This document shows, one piece after another, positions 7,725 to 17,100 of a stretch of DNA of 64,000 nt. The stretch lies in NCBI RefSeq assembly GCF_014648435.1, contig NZ_BMRC01000017.1, positions 124,001-188,000 of the forward strand, written 5' to 3'. The stretch comes from Nonomuraea spiralis. Its GTDB lineage: Bacteria > Actinomycetota > Actinomycetes > Streptosporangiales > Streptosporangiaceae. How positions within the stretch are numbered: the first letter of the stretch is position 1; each line of letters begins with the position of its first letter. The translations under genes were made by a program, and so were the position numbers. The notes under the pieces are model-generated. The model worked only from the letters and a program-made list of their open reading frames with translations. It had not been told where the DNA came from and searched no databases.

Positions 7725-8471
7725 ATGGGCCAATACGACAGCGACAGGTGGATGATCATCACGGCGTCCACCCAGGCCAACGCGGCGGCGGTGGTGCTGT
7801 TCCAGTACCCGATAGCCAGGAACATCGCGCTGATGATCGGCACGCTGGTGTGCAATCCGGGAAGCATCGCCGCGGCGGCCAAGGTCTGGGAGGAGGTGGC
7901 CGTCGAGCCCATCAAGAACCAGGTCGCTCAGCTCAAGCAGGAGATCGAGGAGAAGGGCTACTGGAAGGGGCCCGCCTACGTGGTGTTCAGCGACGCCGTG
8001 GACATCTTCACCGGGCAACTGGAGACCACGGAGTCGTACTTCAAGAGCGTCGGCAGCGGCGTGGACAAGATCGCCGGCCTCTACCACTTCGCCGTGCAGG
8101 TCGCGTTCTGGGTGGCCGCCATCATGACGATCGCGGCCGGTTACCAGGTGGTGTCGTACTTTTTCCCCGGCGCGGGGCAGGTCGCGGCGCGGGTGACGAT
8201 CAACAGCCTGCTGACGTCGCTGGGCACGGCCCTGCGGGGCATCGTCAGCAAGAAGGTGAAGTCCGTGGCGATGCTCACCGGCCTCGTCGTCGCCGTGAAC
8301 GCCATGTGCGCCATGATGACCTCGTCCATCGACAAGGGCCGTCCCAAGCCCGACTTCGCCTCGGCCGATCTGGAGTACACCAACAAGTCCAGCACCGGCG
8401 TCGGCACCCTCCAGCGCAAGAACGGCGGCATGCCGAGCGTCAACCTGCCCGGGGGAGGTCTTCTCGGATAG
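7725..8471 (+). CDS. T7SS-associated helical membrane protein (248 aa)
   Basis: ATG 7725 is the chosen start, 16 bases after L3 with AAAGGG upstream; the open frame reaches further back only inside L3. It has an N-terminal helical half with WXG100-like length, a central helix (LETTESYFKSVGSGVDKIAG) and hydrophobic segments at about 124-146 (FAVQVAFWVAAIMTIAAGY) and 183-203 (MLTGLVVAVNAMCAMM), then a polar tail with PDFASADL. The layout parallels the truncated gene at the left edge (2-544), so the two appear to bracket the array. No enzyme motif is visible. It could be a membrane-embedded T7SS substrate or an accessory component. Confidence 0.7.
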   Translation: MGQYDSDRWMIITASTQANAAAVVLFQYPIARNIALMIGTLVCNPGSIAAAAKVWEEVAVEPIKNQVAQLKQEIEEKGYWKGPAYVVFSDAVDIFTGQLETTESYFKSVGSGVDKIAGLYHFAVQVAFWVAAIMTIAAGYQVVSYFFPGAGQVAARVTINSLLTSLGTALRGIVSKKVKSVAMLTGLVVAVNAMCAMMTSSIDKGRPKPDFASADLEYTNKSSTGVGTLQRKNGGMPSVNLPGGGLLG

Positions 8472-8528
8472 ACGGCTCGCGGAATCTCCCGAGATCGGGG
8501 TGAAACCATCCACCGTGGTGGCAAGCAA

Positions 8529-8908
8529 CGCTTCGAGGTGATTTACGTTGCCAACTATGCCGACATCCTTGCTATATCCGGCGGCGTACCGACTCCCATG
8601 AGGACGCCGCCGACACCCTCGCCGAGTCGCGCCGCAGTGAGCTGGTGGAGCGGCTCGGCCGACAACTCGCCGTGCGGGCGGAGCACACCGGGGCCGGCGA
8701 GGGCCTGGCGGGCGTACGGGAGGCGTTCGCGCGGCTGAGTCCCGACGACCGGGAGATCCTCGCGCCGGTCGGCTGGGAGAGGCTCGGGTCCGACGAGATC
8801 GCCGTCGTCCTGGACTTCGACCACCGGTACGTGTTGCCGGTCATCCCCGTCGCCTGCCTGGCCGCCGCCCTCGCCCATCCCCGGTGCGCGCGGCCGCAAG
8901 GCCGGTGA
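8529..8908 (+). pseudogene. Decayed ECF sigma factor (frameshift plus internal deletion)
   Basis: Reading from 8529 gives QRFEVIYVANYADILA-like region 2.1, aligning with HRFEAMYRQTYDQILG of the intact sigma at 12654. At 8571-8573 the match jumps by one base to another frame, which continues YIRRRTDSHEDAADTLAES (compare YVVRRCSSPEDAADVVAET). At about 8629 roughly 36 codons of region 2.3-2.4 are missing and the match resumes RRSELVERLGRQLA. It then reads LSPDDREILAPVGWERLGSDEIAVVLDF, a degenerate region 4 without the final recognition helix. An 87-codon open frame (8645-8908) survives but lacks the promoter-binding parts. It is a relic rather than a working sigma factor. Confidence 0.75.
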
Positions 8909-8926
8909 CGCGCGCGCCGGGTCGGC

Positions 8927-10333
8927 TCACTGGGCCGTGACCTGCACCGGCGACCGCGCCGCCGTCGGGTCGAGCGCGGGCCCCTCCGGGATCAGATGGA
9001 CGAGGTTGTAGGGCACCGGCGCGACGTCCTCGGCGCCGTAACCCAGCTTGTTGATCTGCTCCCCGGACTGCAGCGGGAACTTCCTGCCCTGGTCGGTGAG
9101 CAGGAAGTAGCTCTGCACGAACGCCTTCTGCCCGTCGCCGGGCAGCAGCCCGCCCAGCGCCGCGCCCCCGGCGGGCAGCAGCACCTGGTCGAAGTGCTCC
9201 TGGTCGCTGCGGGAGTTGGGCGCGGGGATGGTCATCGTCGCGCCGATCGTGATCTTCGCGCGGGCCGAGCCGTTCTGCGTGTCGGCGTACACCGAGCACA
9301 GCGCCGCCGCGGACGACACGGTTCTCGGCAGGCTCGTCGGCAGGCCGCCGACCGTGAGGCTCTGGCGGGAGTTCTTGGTGTTCGCGGTGGCGGCGTCGAT
9401 CACGATCGGGGTGGCGGCGCGCCTGCCGTACGCGACCTTGGTCCTGGGGTCCTCGAGCAGCAGCGTGGCCTGCGTGAGGTTGACCGGCGCGAGCCCGTCG
9501 GCGAGCAGCACGTACCAGCGGTCGGGAGCCCCGCCCACGCCCTTCACCGTGTAGACCTGCCCGACGGCCCCCCTCCCGCCACCGGGGGCGACGGCCCGGT
9601 GGCCGAGGCCCGTGATCAGCGGTGGCATGAAGTCGGGGCCGGGAGGAATGGCGTTGATCCAGGTCGAAGGCACCTTCCTGGGGTGCGCGTTGAGGGCGCG
9701 GACACCGGTGTCGGTCACCTTCATACGCCGGTCGTTCCAGATCACCCACGGCTGCTGCCCGTCCGTGACGACCAGCGCCGCGCCGCCCGCGGGCGTGCCG
9801 CCGACGTCCTGGCCGCCCACCAGCGTGACGTACGGCGCCCGCGCCCCCGCCGCCTGGGGCGGTTCGGTCACGCAGACCGACCACGGGCCCTTGACCAGCT
9901 TGTCGCGGGCCGGAAGGGTGTCCGGCGCCCCCGCGATGCCCACCAGCGGCCCGCGCGGCAGCGCCGCCAGCGACGCGCCCGAGACGTTGCGCACCTTGAA
10001 GTCGGACGTGTCGAGCAACAGCAGCGCCGACACGTAGTTGGCCGTCGGCAGCAGTCGTGCCTGCTCCTGGCTGTAGACGTAGGTGGCGCCCGTCTCCTCC
10101 TCGACCAGGAGCTGGCCGGCCTCGGTCAGGTTCGTCGCGCCGCCCGGTTTGAGCAGCCCCCAGATCCCGAACACCGCCGCGATGAGCACGCCCACGAGCA
10201 CACCGCAGAACATCGCCACGTTGTGCCGCCGCATCGGCGTCTCTGGCACATCAGGCTCAGCCTGCAGCAACGCCATGCCCAGGCGTTGCTGCATCAGCCG
10301 ATGCGCCTGGTAGAGGTCCTTCCGGGTCTGCAT
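8927..10333 (-). CDS. eccB: Type VII secretion protein EccB
   Basis: This 468-residue protein matches EccB in length and layout. It has a short cytoplasmic N-terminus (MQTRKDLYQAHRLMQQRL, typical of the family), one membrane helix at about 39-60, then a large extracytoplasmic domain with EccB-like repeats (YVSALLLLDTSDFKVRNVSG, PWVIWNDRRMKV, YVLLADGLAPVNLTQATLL) and a late LGYGAEDVAPVPYNLVHLIPEG block. Two cysteines (in WSVCVTEPP and ALCSVYAD) probably form the conserved disulfide. EccB is a periplasmic-side core subunit of the ESX pore. It is alone on the minus strand, with a GAGAGG ribosome site. Confidence 0.93.
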   Translation of the reverse strand: MQTRKDLYQAHRLMQQRLGMALLQAEPDVPETPMRRHNVAMFCGVLVGVLIAAVFGIWGLLKPGGATNLTEAGQLLVEEETGATYVYSQEQARLLPTANYVSALLLLDTSDFKVRNVSGASLAALPRGPLVGIAGAPDTLPARDKLVKGPWSVCVTEPPQAAGARAPYVTLVGGQDVGGTPAGGAALVVTDGQQPWVIWNDRRMKVTDTGVRALNAHPRKVPSTWINAIPPGPDFMPPLITGLGHRAVAPGGGRGAVGQVYTVKGVGGAPDRWYVLLADGLAPVNLTQATLLLEDPRTKVAYGRRAATPIVIDAATANTKNSRQSLTVGGLPTSLPRTVSSAAALCSVYADTQNGSARAKITIGATMTIPAPNSRSDQEHFDQVLLPAGGAALGGLLPGDGQKAFVQSYFLLTDQGRKFPLQSGEQINKLGYGAEDVAPVPYNLVHLIPEGPALDPTAARSPVQVTAQ

Positions 10334-10387
10334 CTCACCTCTCCCGTATCGCAGAGATCAGCATAGAACGCTCTATGTCAGGAACCC

Positions 10388-11860
10388 CTACGGAAGTAGC
10401 AAACCCCAATAGAACGCCCACGGAACGAAGACCACACCCGCCACTACGAGCAGCCCCGTACGTACCCGCTCGCCGGATGCGTCCTCCCGCCGCCACCTGC
10501 GCGCCGTGAGCACCGTGGCCACGACGGTGGCCACCGCGACGGCCTGGAGCGCCAGCCAGACGACCGGCCTGCCGGCGACCACCGGTCCGGGCGCGGCCAG
10601 CTTCCCGCCGGTGGATATGAGATAGAACAGGTAGGCGAACCCCCCGAGCACCGCCACGAGCCCTCCGGCACTCACCAGCCGCGCCGCGCCCGTGCCCGTC
10701 ACACCGCCGCGCCCCCGTACGCGCCGAACCGCCGCGACGATCGGATAGCCGGCGAACCCCACCAGGAACAGCACCAACGCCACCAACTGCATGAAAGCCG
10801 ACTCCCACCACGCCGGAGGCGGCACCCCGACGGAGTCGTCCGCCTGGACCGGCGCGGGCCCCGACACCTCCGCGACAGGCGCCTGTCCCGAGGTCGCCTT
10901 CGCCACCCAGCTCCCGACCAGCTCGGGGTAGCCGGGCGCCAGCTCGGGCAACCGCGTGACCCCGCCGTCCGGAGTCCGGTGGGCCGCGTGATCGGCCCCC
11001 TCGAAGAACCGGAACGTGTACCTCTTGTTGCCCCCCTTCTCCAGCGCCGCGCGGAACAGCGGCGGCGTCTCCCGGGGTGGGGTCAGCAGGTCGTTCGTCC
11101 CCCAGATCCCGAGGACGGGCTGCCGTACCGCGCCCAGAACCGGTTCAGGATCGAAGTAGGGCGCCGGGAACATCCCTCCGTCCGCGATCACCCGGTACAG
11201 GTTCGGCTCGGCGTGGTCGACCAGCGACCCGCCGGCCCCCGCCTTGCGCAACCCGGCCGCCACGGCCCACGTCTGCTGCCGCAACGGCTGCAACGCGTTG
11301 GCCCCGACCACCACCACGAACGCGATCTCCTTGGACCGCGAAGCCGCGAGCGGCGCCACCCACCCGCCTTCGCTGAGCCCCCAGACGCCGACCTTGCCGG
11401 GATCCACCCCCGGCTCCTGCCGCAGCGTCCGCACCGCTCCGAGCGCGTCGTCGGCAAGCTGGCCGTACGACCGCTGGTACAACGAATACCCCTCCGAACG
11501 CTTGTCGTAGATCAGCACCGACAACCCCTGCCGGGCGAAGGCGACCGCCTCACCCAGCAACTTCTCCCGCCGCGTCCCCGTCCCGGCCCCATGCACCAGC
11601 ACCACTCCGGCCCGGGGAGCCGTTGCGGCCTTGGCCGGGCTGATGACGCTGCCCCGCAGCTCCAGCCCTCCGCTACCCCGGAACGCCACCTCATGGGCCG
11701 TCAGATCATCGGGCACCACCGGTCCCGTACTGAGGCTTTGCGCACTGTGCTCCGCGGTGGCGAGGCCGGTGCCGCCCAACGCGGGCGTACCGAGCAGCAA
11801 CAGAGCGCTGCCCACGGCGGTGAGCGTCACGGCAGCGGAGGCCGTAAAGATTCTTCGCAT
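10388..11860 (-). CDS. Membrane-anchored alpha/beta hydrolase with C-terminal membrane domain
   Basis: The product is 490 residues from ATG 11860 (MRRIFTASAAV), a signal/anchor sequence; the frame is open upstream but overlaps the divergent regulator. The alpha/beta-hydrolase core shows VLVHGAGTG (oxyanion loop), the nucleophile elbow G-L-S-E-G-G, a late GTNDLLTPP (acid) and GADHAAH (histidine), so the triad is complete. After about residue 330 a linker leads to four hydrophobic segments, an unusual C-terminal membrane domain. The active site would face outward if the N-terminus is an anchor. It is divergent from the ArsR-type gene at 11940, which probably controls it. The substrate is unknown. 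Confidence 0.8.
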   Translation of the reverse strand: MRRIFTASAAVTLTAVGSALLLLGTPALGGTGLATAEHSAQSLSTGPVVPDDLTAHEVAFRGSGGLELRGSVISPAKAATAPRAGVVLVHGAGTGTRREKLLGEAVAFARQGLSVLIYDKRSEGYSLYQRSYGQLADDALGAVRTLRQEPGVDPGKVGVWGLSEGGWVAPLAASRSKEIAFVVVVGANALQPLRQQTWAVAAGLRKAGAGGSLVDHAEPNLYRVIADGGMFPAPYFDPEPVLGAVRQPVLGIWGTNDLLTPPRETPPLFRAALEKGGNKRYTFRFFEGADHAAHRTPDGGVTRLPELAPGYPELVGSWVAKATSGQAPVAEVSGPAPVQADDSVGVPPPAWWESAFMQLVALVLFLVGFAGYPIVAAVRRVRGRGGVTGTGAARLVSAGGLVAVLGGFAYLFYLISTGGKLAAPGPVVAGRPVVWLALQAVAVATVVATVLTARRWRREDASGERVRTGLLVVAGVVFVPWAFYWGLLLP

Positions 11861-11874
11861 GCTGCCGACAGTAG

Positions 11875-11910
11875 TCTGCAGAGATTTCTCGGCAAAGGAA
11901 TGTCTGCAGA
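11875..11910. promoter_or_regulatory. Paired TCTGCAGA boxes between hydrolase and ArsR-type gene
   Basis: Two identical 8-bp palindromes, TCTGCAGA, lie at 11875-11882 and 11903-11910, 28 bases apart start to start. They are centred in the 79-bp divergent intergenic region. This is the arrangement expected for an operator bound by the adjacent winged-helix regulator and shared by both promoters. Confidence 0.6.
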
Positions 11911-11939
11911 TATCGTTCTCAAGGACTAGCCTGCTCGTC

Positions 11940-12503
11940 ATGAAGGATGACGAGCCGCTCGTGCTCAACGACCCCGACAGGCTCAAGGCCCTGGCCCATC
12001 CCATGCGGCGCCGCATGCTGACCCACCTCAACATCCACGGCCCCGCCACCTCGACCACCCTCGGCGAACTGCTCGGGGCCAAGACCGGCACCACCAGCTA
12101 CCACCTGCGCCAACTGGAGAAGTACGGCTTCATCGAAGAGATCCCCGAACGCTCCTCCGGCCGCGAACGCTGGTGGCGCCGCGCCCAGCTCCCCAGGGAC
12201 ATCCGCTTCCCGTCACCCGGCGAGCTCAGCCCGGAGGACCAGGCCGTACTGACGGAGTTCCACCGGATCGGCCTGGAGGAGGACCGCGCCCTGCTGGAGC
12301 GTGTCCCGGCCGCGTACCGGTCCGACCCCGACTGGGTGAAGGGCTCCCGGGGACTGGCCCGCATGACCAAGGAGGAGCTGAACGAGTTCCACGACGCCTA
12401 CGTGGCATTGCTCCTGAAATACAGCCACCCGGCGGACGAAGCCCCATCCGGCGCCCGCCCCTTGTACGTCCGCATGTACACCCTCCCGGCCGACGAGGAC
12501 TGA
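11940..12503 (+). CDS. ArsR/helix-turn-helix family transcriptional regulator
   Basis: The product is 187 residues from ATG 11940, the first start clear of the divergent promoter; a longer frame upstream covers the hydrolase gene in antisense. The winged helix is at about residues 10-90 (DRLKALAHPMRRRML, LGELLGAKTGTTSYHLRQLEKYGFIEEI, wing RSSGRERWWRR). The C-terminal half is acidic and helical, with a partner-type LLKYSHPADE tail. No metal-binding cysteine cluster is present, so it is not a metal sensor of the classic ArsR kind. It is probably an autoregulator and repressor of the divergent hydrolase. Confidence 0.85.
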   Translation: MKDDEPLVLNDPDRLKALAHPMRRRMLTHLNIHGPATSTTLGELLGAKTGTTSYHLRQLEKYGFIEEIPERSSGRERWWRRAQLPRDIRFPSPGELSPEDQAVLTEFHRIGLEEDRALLERVPAAYRSDPDWVKGSRGLARMTKEELNEFHDAYVALLLKYSHPADEAPSGARPLYVRMYTLPADED

Positions 12504-12653
12504 ACTCGCCGCCGGCGCGGTACGACTCCTGATCCTCTCCTGCCTCCCGCGCATGTGGACGTCTCTTCGTCCGGGCCTGAAATTCCGCCGACGCCCGCGG
12601 ACATGTGGAGAACGAAGCCCAAAAGCGTTGGGAAGGCCCGATGAGGATGACAC

Positions 12654-13205
12654 GTGGATGAAACAGACAGCCAGCACCGGTTCGAGGCCATGTACCGGCA
12701 GACATATGACCAGATCCTTGGTTACGTCGTGCGGCGGTGTTCCTCTCCCGAGGACGCGGCCGATGTCGTGGCCGAGACCTATGTGATCGCCTGGCGGCGC
12801 ATGGCGGAGCTGCCACAGGGCGAGGCCGGAAAACTCTGGTTGTACGGCGTCGCCCGGCGCGTCCTGGCCAACCACCGTCGTGGCGAGCGGCGCAGAGCCA
12901 CCCGGCACGCCGAGCTCACGGCCGAGATCGGAGCCCTCTACGCCCGGCCCGCTCCCCAGATCGGGACCGACGAGGTCGGCGAGGCCATGAACCTGCTCTC
13001 CGACGATGATCGCGAACTCCTGGCCCTGTCCATATGGGAGGAGCTCGACCCCGGAGAGATCGCCAAGGTGCTGGGCTGCTCACGTAACGCCGCCCGCATC
13101 CGCCTGCACCGGGCCCGCAAGCGCTTCGCCAAGGCATTGGAGGAAGCCCGCCCACCCTTGCGCCGCCTCGAAGCGCGGCCGCTCATCGAGAAGGAGTCAC
13201 GGTGA
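12654..13205 (+). CDS. ECF-type RNA polymerase sigma factor
   Basis: The product is 183 residues from GTG 12654. Region 2 spans about 8-75 (FEAMYRQTYDQILGYVVRR, SPEDAADVVAETYVIAWRR, LYGVARRVLANHRRGERRR). Region 4 spans about 110-165 (LLSDDDRELLALSIWEELDPGEIAKVLGCSRNAARIRLHRARKRF), so both core- and promoter-binding parts are intact. It overlaps the next gene by four bases (GTGA), the usual arrangement for a sigma/anti-sigma pair. The decayed sigma at 8529-8908 is clearly related to it. Target promoters are unknown. Confidence 0.92.
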   Translation: MDETDSQHRFEAMYRQTYDQILGYVVRRCSSPEDAADVVAETYVIAWRRMAELPQGEAGKLWLYGVARRVLANHRRGERRRATRHAELTAEIGALYARPAPQIGTDEVGEAMNLLSDDDRELLALSIWEELDPGEIAKVLGCSRNAARIRLHRARKRFAKALEEARPPLRRLEARPLIEKESR

Positions 13206-14074
13206 ACAACGACCTGATCTACAAGAGTCAGGCCAGGGTCCTGGACGAGGACCTGGCCGGCCGCGCGTCCACCTCGGGGGCGGACGCGCTGCTGGCGGAG
13301 ATCGTCCGGCTGGAGCGGACGCAGGAGCGGCAGGAGGCCCGGCGACGGTTCACCCGGTCACCCCGCCGCGCGGTGCTGGGCCTGGCCGCTGCGGTCGCCC
13401 TTGCCGGAGCGTTCGTCGTCGTGCCGTCCTTCTTCAGGGGCGCCGAGCAGGTGTACGCCAGCCAGGCCGTGACCATCGACCGCGACGGTGACTCCTACGT
13501 CTTCTACATCACGGACGGCGATCCCGATCCCGCCGAGTTGCAGAAGGCGTTCCAGAAGGTCGGGCTGGACAACGTCACGGTCAAGCTGATCCCCGTCTCG
13601 CCGCAGCAGCGCGATCCTGTCGTCGGGTTCGACAAGACCGATCCCGACGCTCGCATGTCGTCCACCCTGTCCGACTGTCGTGAGCGGGTCGAAGGGTGCC
13701 TGTCGGCCTTCAGCGTCACCGCCGACATCAAGGGCGCCGCGGAGTTCAGGCTCGGCCGCCCGGCGAAGCCCGGCGAGAAGTACGCCTACCCCGCCGATGC
13801 GAGCTGGCCGGGCGAAGCGCTGGCCGGAGTGAAACTCCAGGGGCGCTCGGTGGCCGAGGCGGTGGGGGTCGTACGCGAGCACGACCTGAAGGTGTCCTAC
13901 ACACTCGAGTGGCCGCTCCGTGACGGGGGCGTCGGCGTCCGCTACGAGCTGGGCGTGCCCGCCTCCCGCATCGACCCGAGTTGGAAGGTGGCGACAGCCG
14001 TGACCTACAACGACGGCGTGATCATCCTGCACGTCGAGCCGGGAGCGGGCGCGACCCCACCGCCGGGGTTCTGA
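13202..14074 (+). CDS. Single-pass membrane protein, likely anti-sigma factor
   Basis: This 290-residue protein has a cytoplasmic N-terminus (1-56, charged, with a long helix EIVRLERTQERQEARRRF), one membrane helix at about 57-77, and an extracytoplasmic domain of 210 residues containing SDCRERVEGC, which could form a disulfide, and a PASTA-like segment late in the chain (GEALAGVKLQGRSVAEAVGVVREHDLKV). It overlaps the sigma gene by four bases. There is no HxxxCxxC ZAS motif, so the anti-sigma call rests on topology and coupling. The outer domain may sense a wall or envelope signal. Confidence 0.7.
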   Translation: MNNDLIYKSQARVLDEDLAGRASTSGADALLAEIVRLERTQERQEARRRFTRSPRRAVLGLAAAVALAGAFVVVPSFFRGAEQVYASQAVTIDRDGDSYVFYITDGDPDPAELQKAFQKVGLDNVTVKLIPVSPQQRDPVVGFDKTDPDARMSSTLSDCRERVEGCLSAFSVTADIKGAAEFRLGRPAKPGEKYAYPADASWPGEALAGVKLQGRSVAEAVGVVREHDLKVSYTLEWPLRDGGVGVRYELGVPASRIDPSWKVATAVTYNDGVIILHVEPGAGATPPPGF

Positions 14075-14106
14075 GCCGGCGAACGGGCAGGGCAGGTGGG
14101 CCGGGG

Positions 14107-17100
14107 TCAGGCGCCGTCGGGGAGGGCGGCCTGGACGGGGGTCAGGTTGCCGGTGGTGACCAGCAGGCCGCGCCCCGGAGGGCCGCCGCCGGCCCCGCGC
14201 GGCAACCGGATGCCGAACAGGTCACCGTCGGTCTGGCCCTGGACCGACAACAACAACCCCGTACGGGACTTGCGGGCCTCGGCCACGAAGCCGCGATAGG
14301 CGACCGCCAGATCACCGGTGGCACCGGCGATCAGCAGGCCGTGATCGCCGTCCCTGCCGGTGCGGAGCACCTCCTCCAAGGCCGTGCCCAACGGGGAGTC
14401 GGGGTTGATCAGCTCGGCGTCGTCCACCACCACGACGTACTGGCTCAGGTCCGCGACCAGTTCCGCCAGGTCGGCGGCGTTCCCGTCCAGTACGGCCACC
14501 ACCCCCGCGAGGTCGCGCAGCGGGCTCCGCCTGGGGGCGACGGCGATGACCGGCGTACCGGCGTCGACGAGGGAACGCGCGGCCGTCACCAGTACGGACG
14601 ACCGCCCCGAACGCGACGGACCGGCCACCACCGCGCCGGGACCGTGGGCCAGCAGGTCGACGCCGAGCGGGGTGAGCGCGTCACCACCCGCGCCGACCAG
14701 CGCCCACAGCGGTGAGGGCGGGGCGAACCCGGGGTCGAGCTCCATCGTCTGGGAGGCGGTGACGCGCATCGGGAGCGCGTCCACCCGCAGCGGAGGTTCG
14801 CCCTCCCGGCCGGGACGCCCCTCCGGGCGTGGGCCGCAGGCGCGGGCGAGGGTCTGGAGGGCCGCCACCTGGGCCGGGCCCGACGGGTCGGCGGAGAGCA
14901 GGGCGACGTGGTGTTCCACGATGCCGTGCTCGCCCAGCGACAGGGCGCGTCCCGGCGGCATGGACGCGGGCAGGCCCTTGAGCGGGAACCCGGCCAGGCC
15001 GTAGTCGGTGGGATCGGACAACCGGAGGAGGAGGCGGTCGTCGAAGACCGTCGAGACCTGGCCGAGCAGGCCCGACCGGTCGCTGGTGACGACGGCGCGC
15101 AGCCCCACCGCCGGGCCCTCGCGCAGGAGCTGGAGCAGGGCCTCGATCAGGCGCCCGTAGTCGTAGCTCTCGAACGCGGCGACGAACCCCTCCCAGCGGT
15201 CCAGCATGAACACCAGCCACGGGAGCCGGTGACCGGCCTGGCGGTATTCGGCGAGCGAGGCGTGGCCCGCCTCGGCCAGCAGGTGTTGCCGGCGGCCCAC
15301 CTCGGCGCGCAGGCGGCCGAGCAGGCGCTCGACCCGTTCGATCTGGTCGCGGGTGACGACGGCGCCGCAGTGGGGCATCGCGACGACGGGCAGGAGCGCG
15401 CCCGAGCCGCAGTCGACGGCATGGATGTGCACGTCGGCGGGCGACGCCTGGGCCGCGATCGCGCCCGCGATCGTCCGCAACGCCGTCGAACGGCCGCTGC
15501 GCGGGGCGCCCGCGATCAGCAGGTGGCCGCCGTGGGCCAGGTCGAGCGCCAGCGGGCAACGATCCTGCCGCCACGGACGGTCGGTCACCCCGAACGCCAG
15601 CGGCGGCACCTCGGCGAACCCACCGCCCGCCGACGGGCCGGGCCCGCCAGGCGGTGAAGGCGCGTCGGGCAGGTCCAGCACCAGGTGGGTGGGCAGCGGG
15701 TCCAGCCAGGGGCTCGGCTGGGCCGGGACGCCCGCCAGACGGCTCGCCTCGATGAGGGCGTCCACGGCCAGGCTGAGGTCGGTGACCCCGGACTCCTCCG
15801 CCGGCTCCGGAGGCGGCGGAAGGGGTCTGCCGAGCGAGCGCCAGTCGACGTCCAGCACGCGGACGTGCCCGGAAGGCCCGGTCGCGGACGGTGTACGGGC
15901 CGGGGCGCGTCCGCCGACCCTGGCCGTCTGGACGGCGATCGCCGACCCCACCCCGGACCGCACGTGACAGCGGCCGGGCGTGGACTTCGAGATGCTCGCC
16001 GCGTCGGGGATGTCGATGACGTCGGTGGACTCGGCGGGCTCGGTCACCCGCAGCGCGATCCGCAGCGACGTGTTGGCCTGGATGTCGGCCGTGACCACGC
16101 CGGCCGGCCGCTGGGTGGCCAGGATCAGGTGGATGCCCAGCGAACGGCCCCGCCGGGCGATGTCCACCAGACCCGCCACGAAGTCGGGCAACTCGGCCAC
16201 CAGCGCGGCGAACTCGTCGATGATCAGCACGAGCCGCGGCAGCGGGACCTCGCCGGTGTAGTCGTCGATGTCCTTGGCGCCCGCCGCCAGCAGCAGCCGC
16301 TCCCGGCGCCGGATCTCGGCCGCCAGCGAGTCCAGCGCCCGCTGCGTCAGGTGCCCGTCGAGGTCGCTGACCATGCCGACCGTGTGCGGCAGGCGTACGC
16401 ACTCCTTGAAGGCCGCGCCGCCCTTGTAGTCGATCAGCACGAACGTGAGCTGGTCGGGCCGGTTGGCCACCGCCAGCGAGCAGATCAGGGTCTGCAGCAA
16501 CTCGGACTTGCCCGCGCCCGTGGTGCCGGCGATCAGGCCGTGGGGGCCGTCGATCCTGAGATCGACCGAGAACGGGCCGTCGGGGCCGACGCCGATCAGC
16601 GCCTCGGTGGAGCCGTGGGCCCGCCACCGGGCGGCCAGCGCCCGGCCGGAGGGCTCGGGCATGCCCATCAGGTCGAGCAGGCGCACCGCGTCGGGCAGGT
16701 TGCCCCCCGGATCGTCCCTGCTCACGTCGCGGATCGGGGACAGGGCTCTGGCCAGGCGGTCGCACCAGGCGGGCGAGACCAGGTCGCCCAGCACCGGGCC
16801 GATGACGTCGAGGCCGCCGCCGAGCAGGCGTACGAGGCCGTCGGGGCCGCACGCCGCCACCGTCTGGCACTCCTCGGGCAGCAGCCGCTGCTCCTCGTCG
16901 ATCGCGAGGGTGAACACCCCGGAACGAGGACCCTGCCGCAGGACCTGGGGCATGTTGGGCAATCCACGCAGGATCTGGGCGCCGTCAAGGATCACCAGGA
17001 CGTCATGGGGACGGACGTCGTAGGAGGAGAAACTGGGCTTCTCGGGGCCGCCCAGGTCGTCCCAGCCTGTGGGGATCTTGCCGAATTCGGGGATGGCGGT

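Noticed and set aside
8645..8908. Functional 87-residue protein
   Set aside because: It aligns with the second half of an ECF sigma factor after a frameshift and internal deletion and lacks the recognition helix, so it is better called part of a pseudogene.
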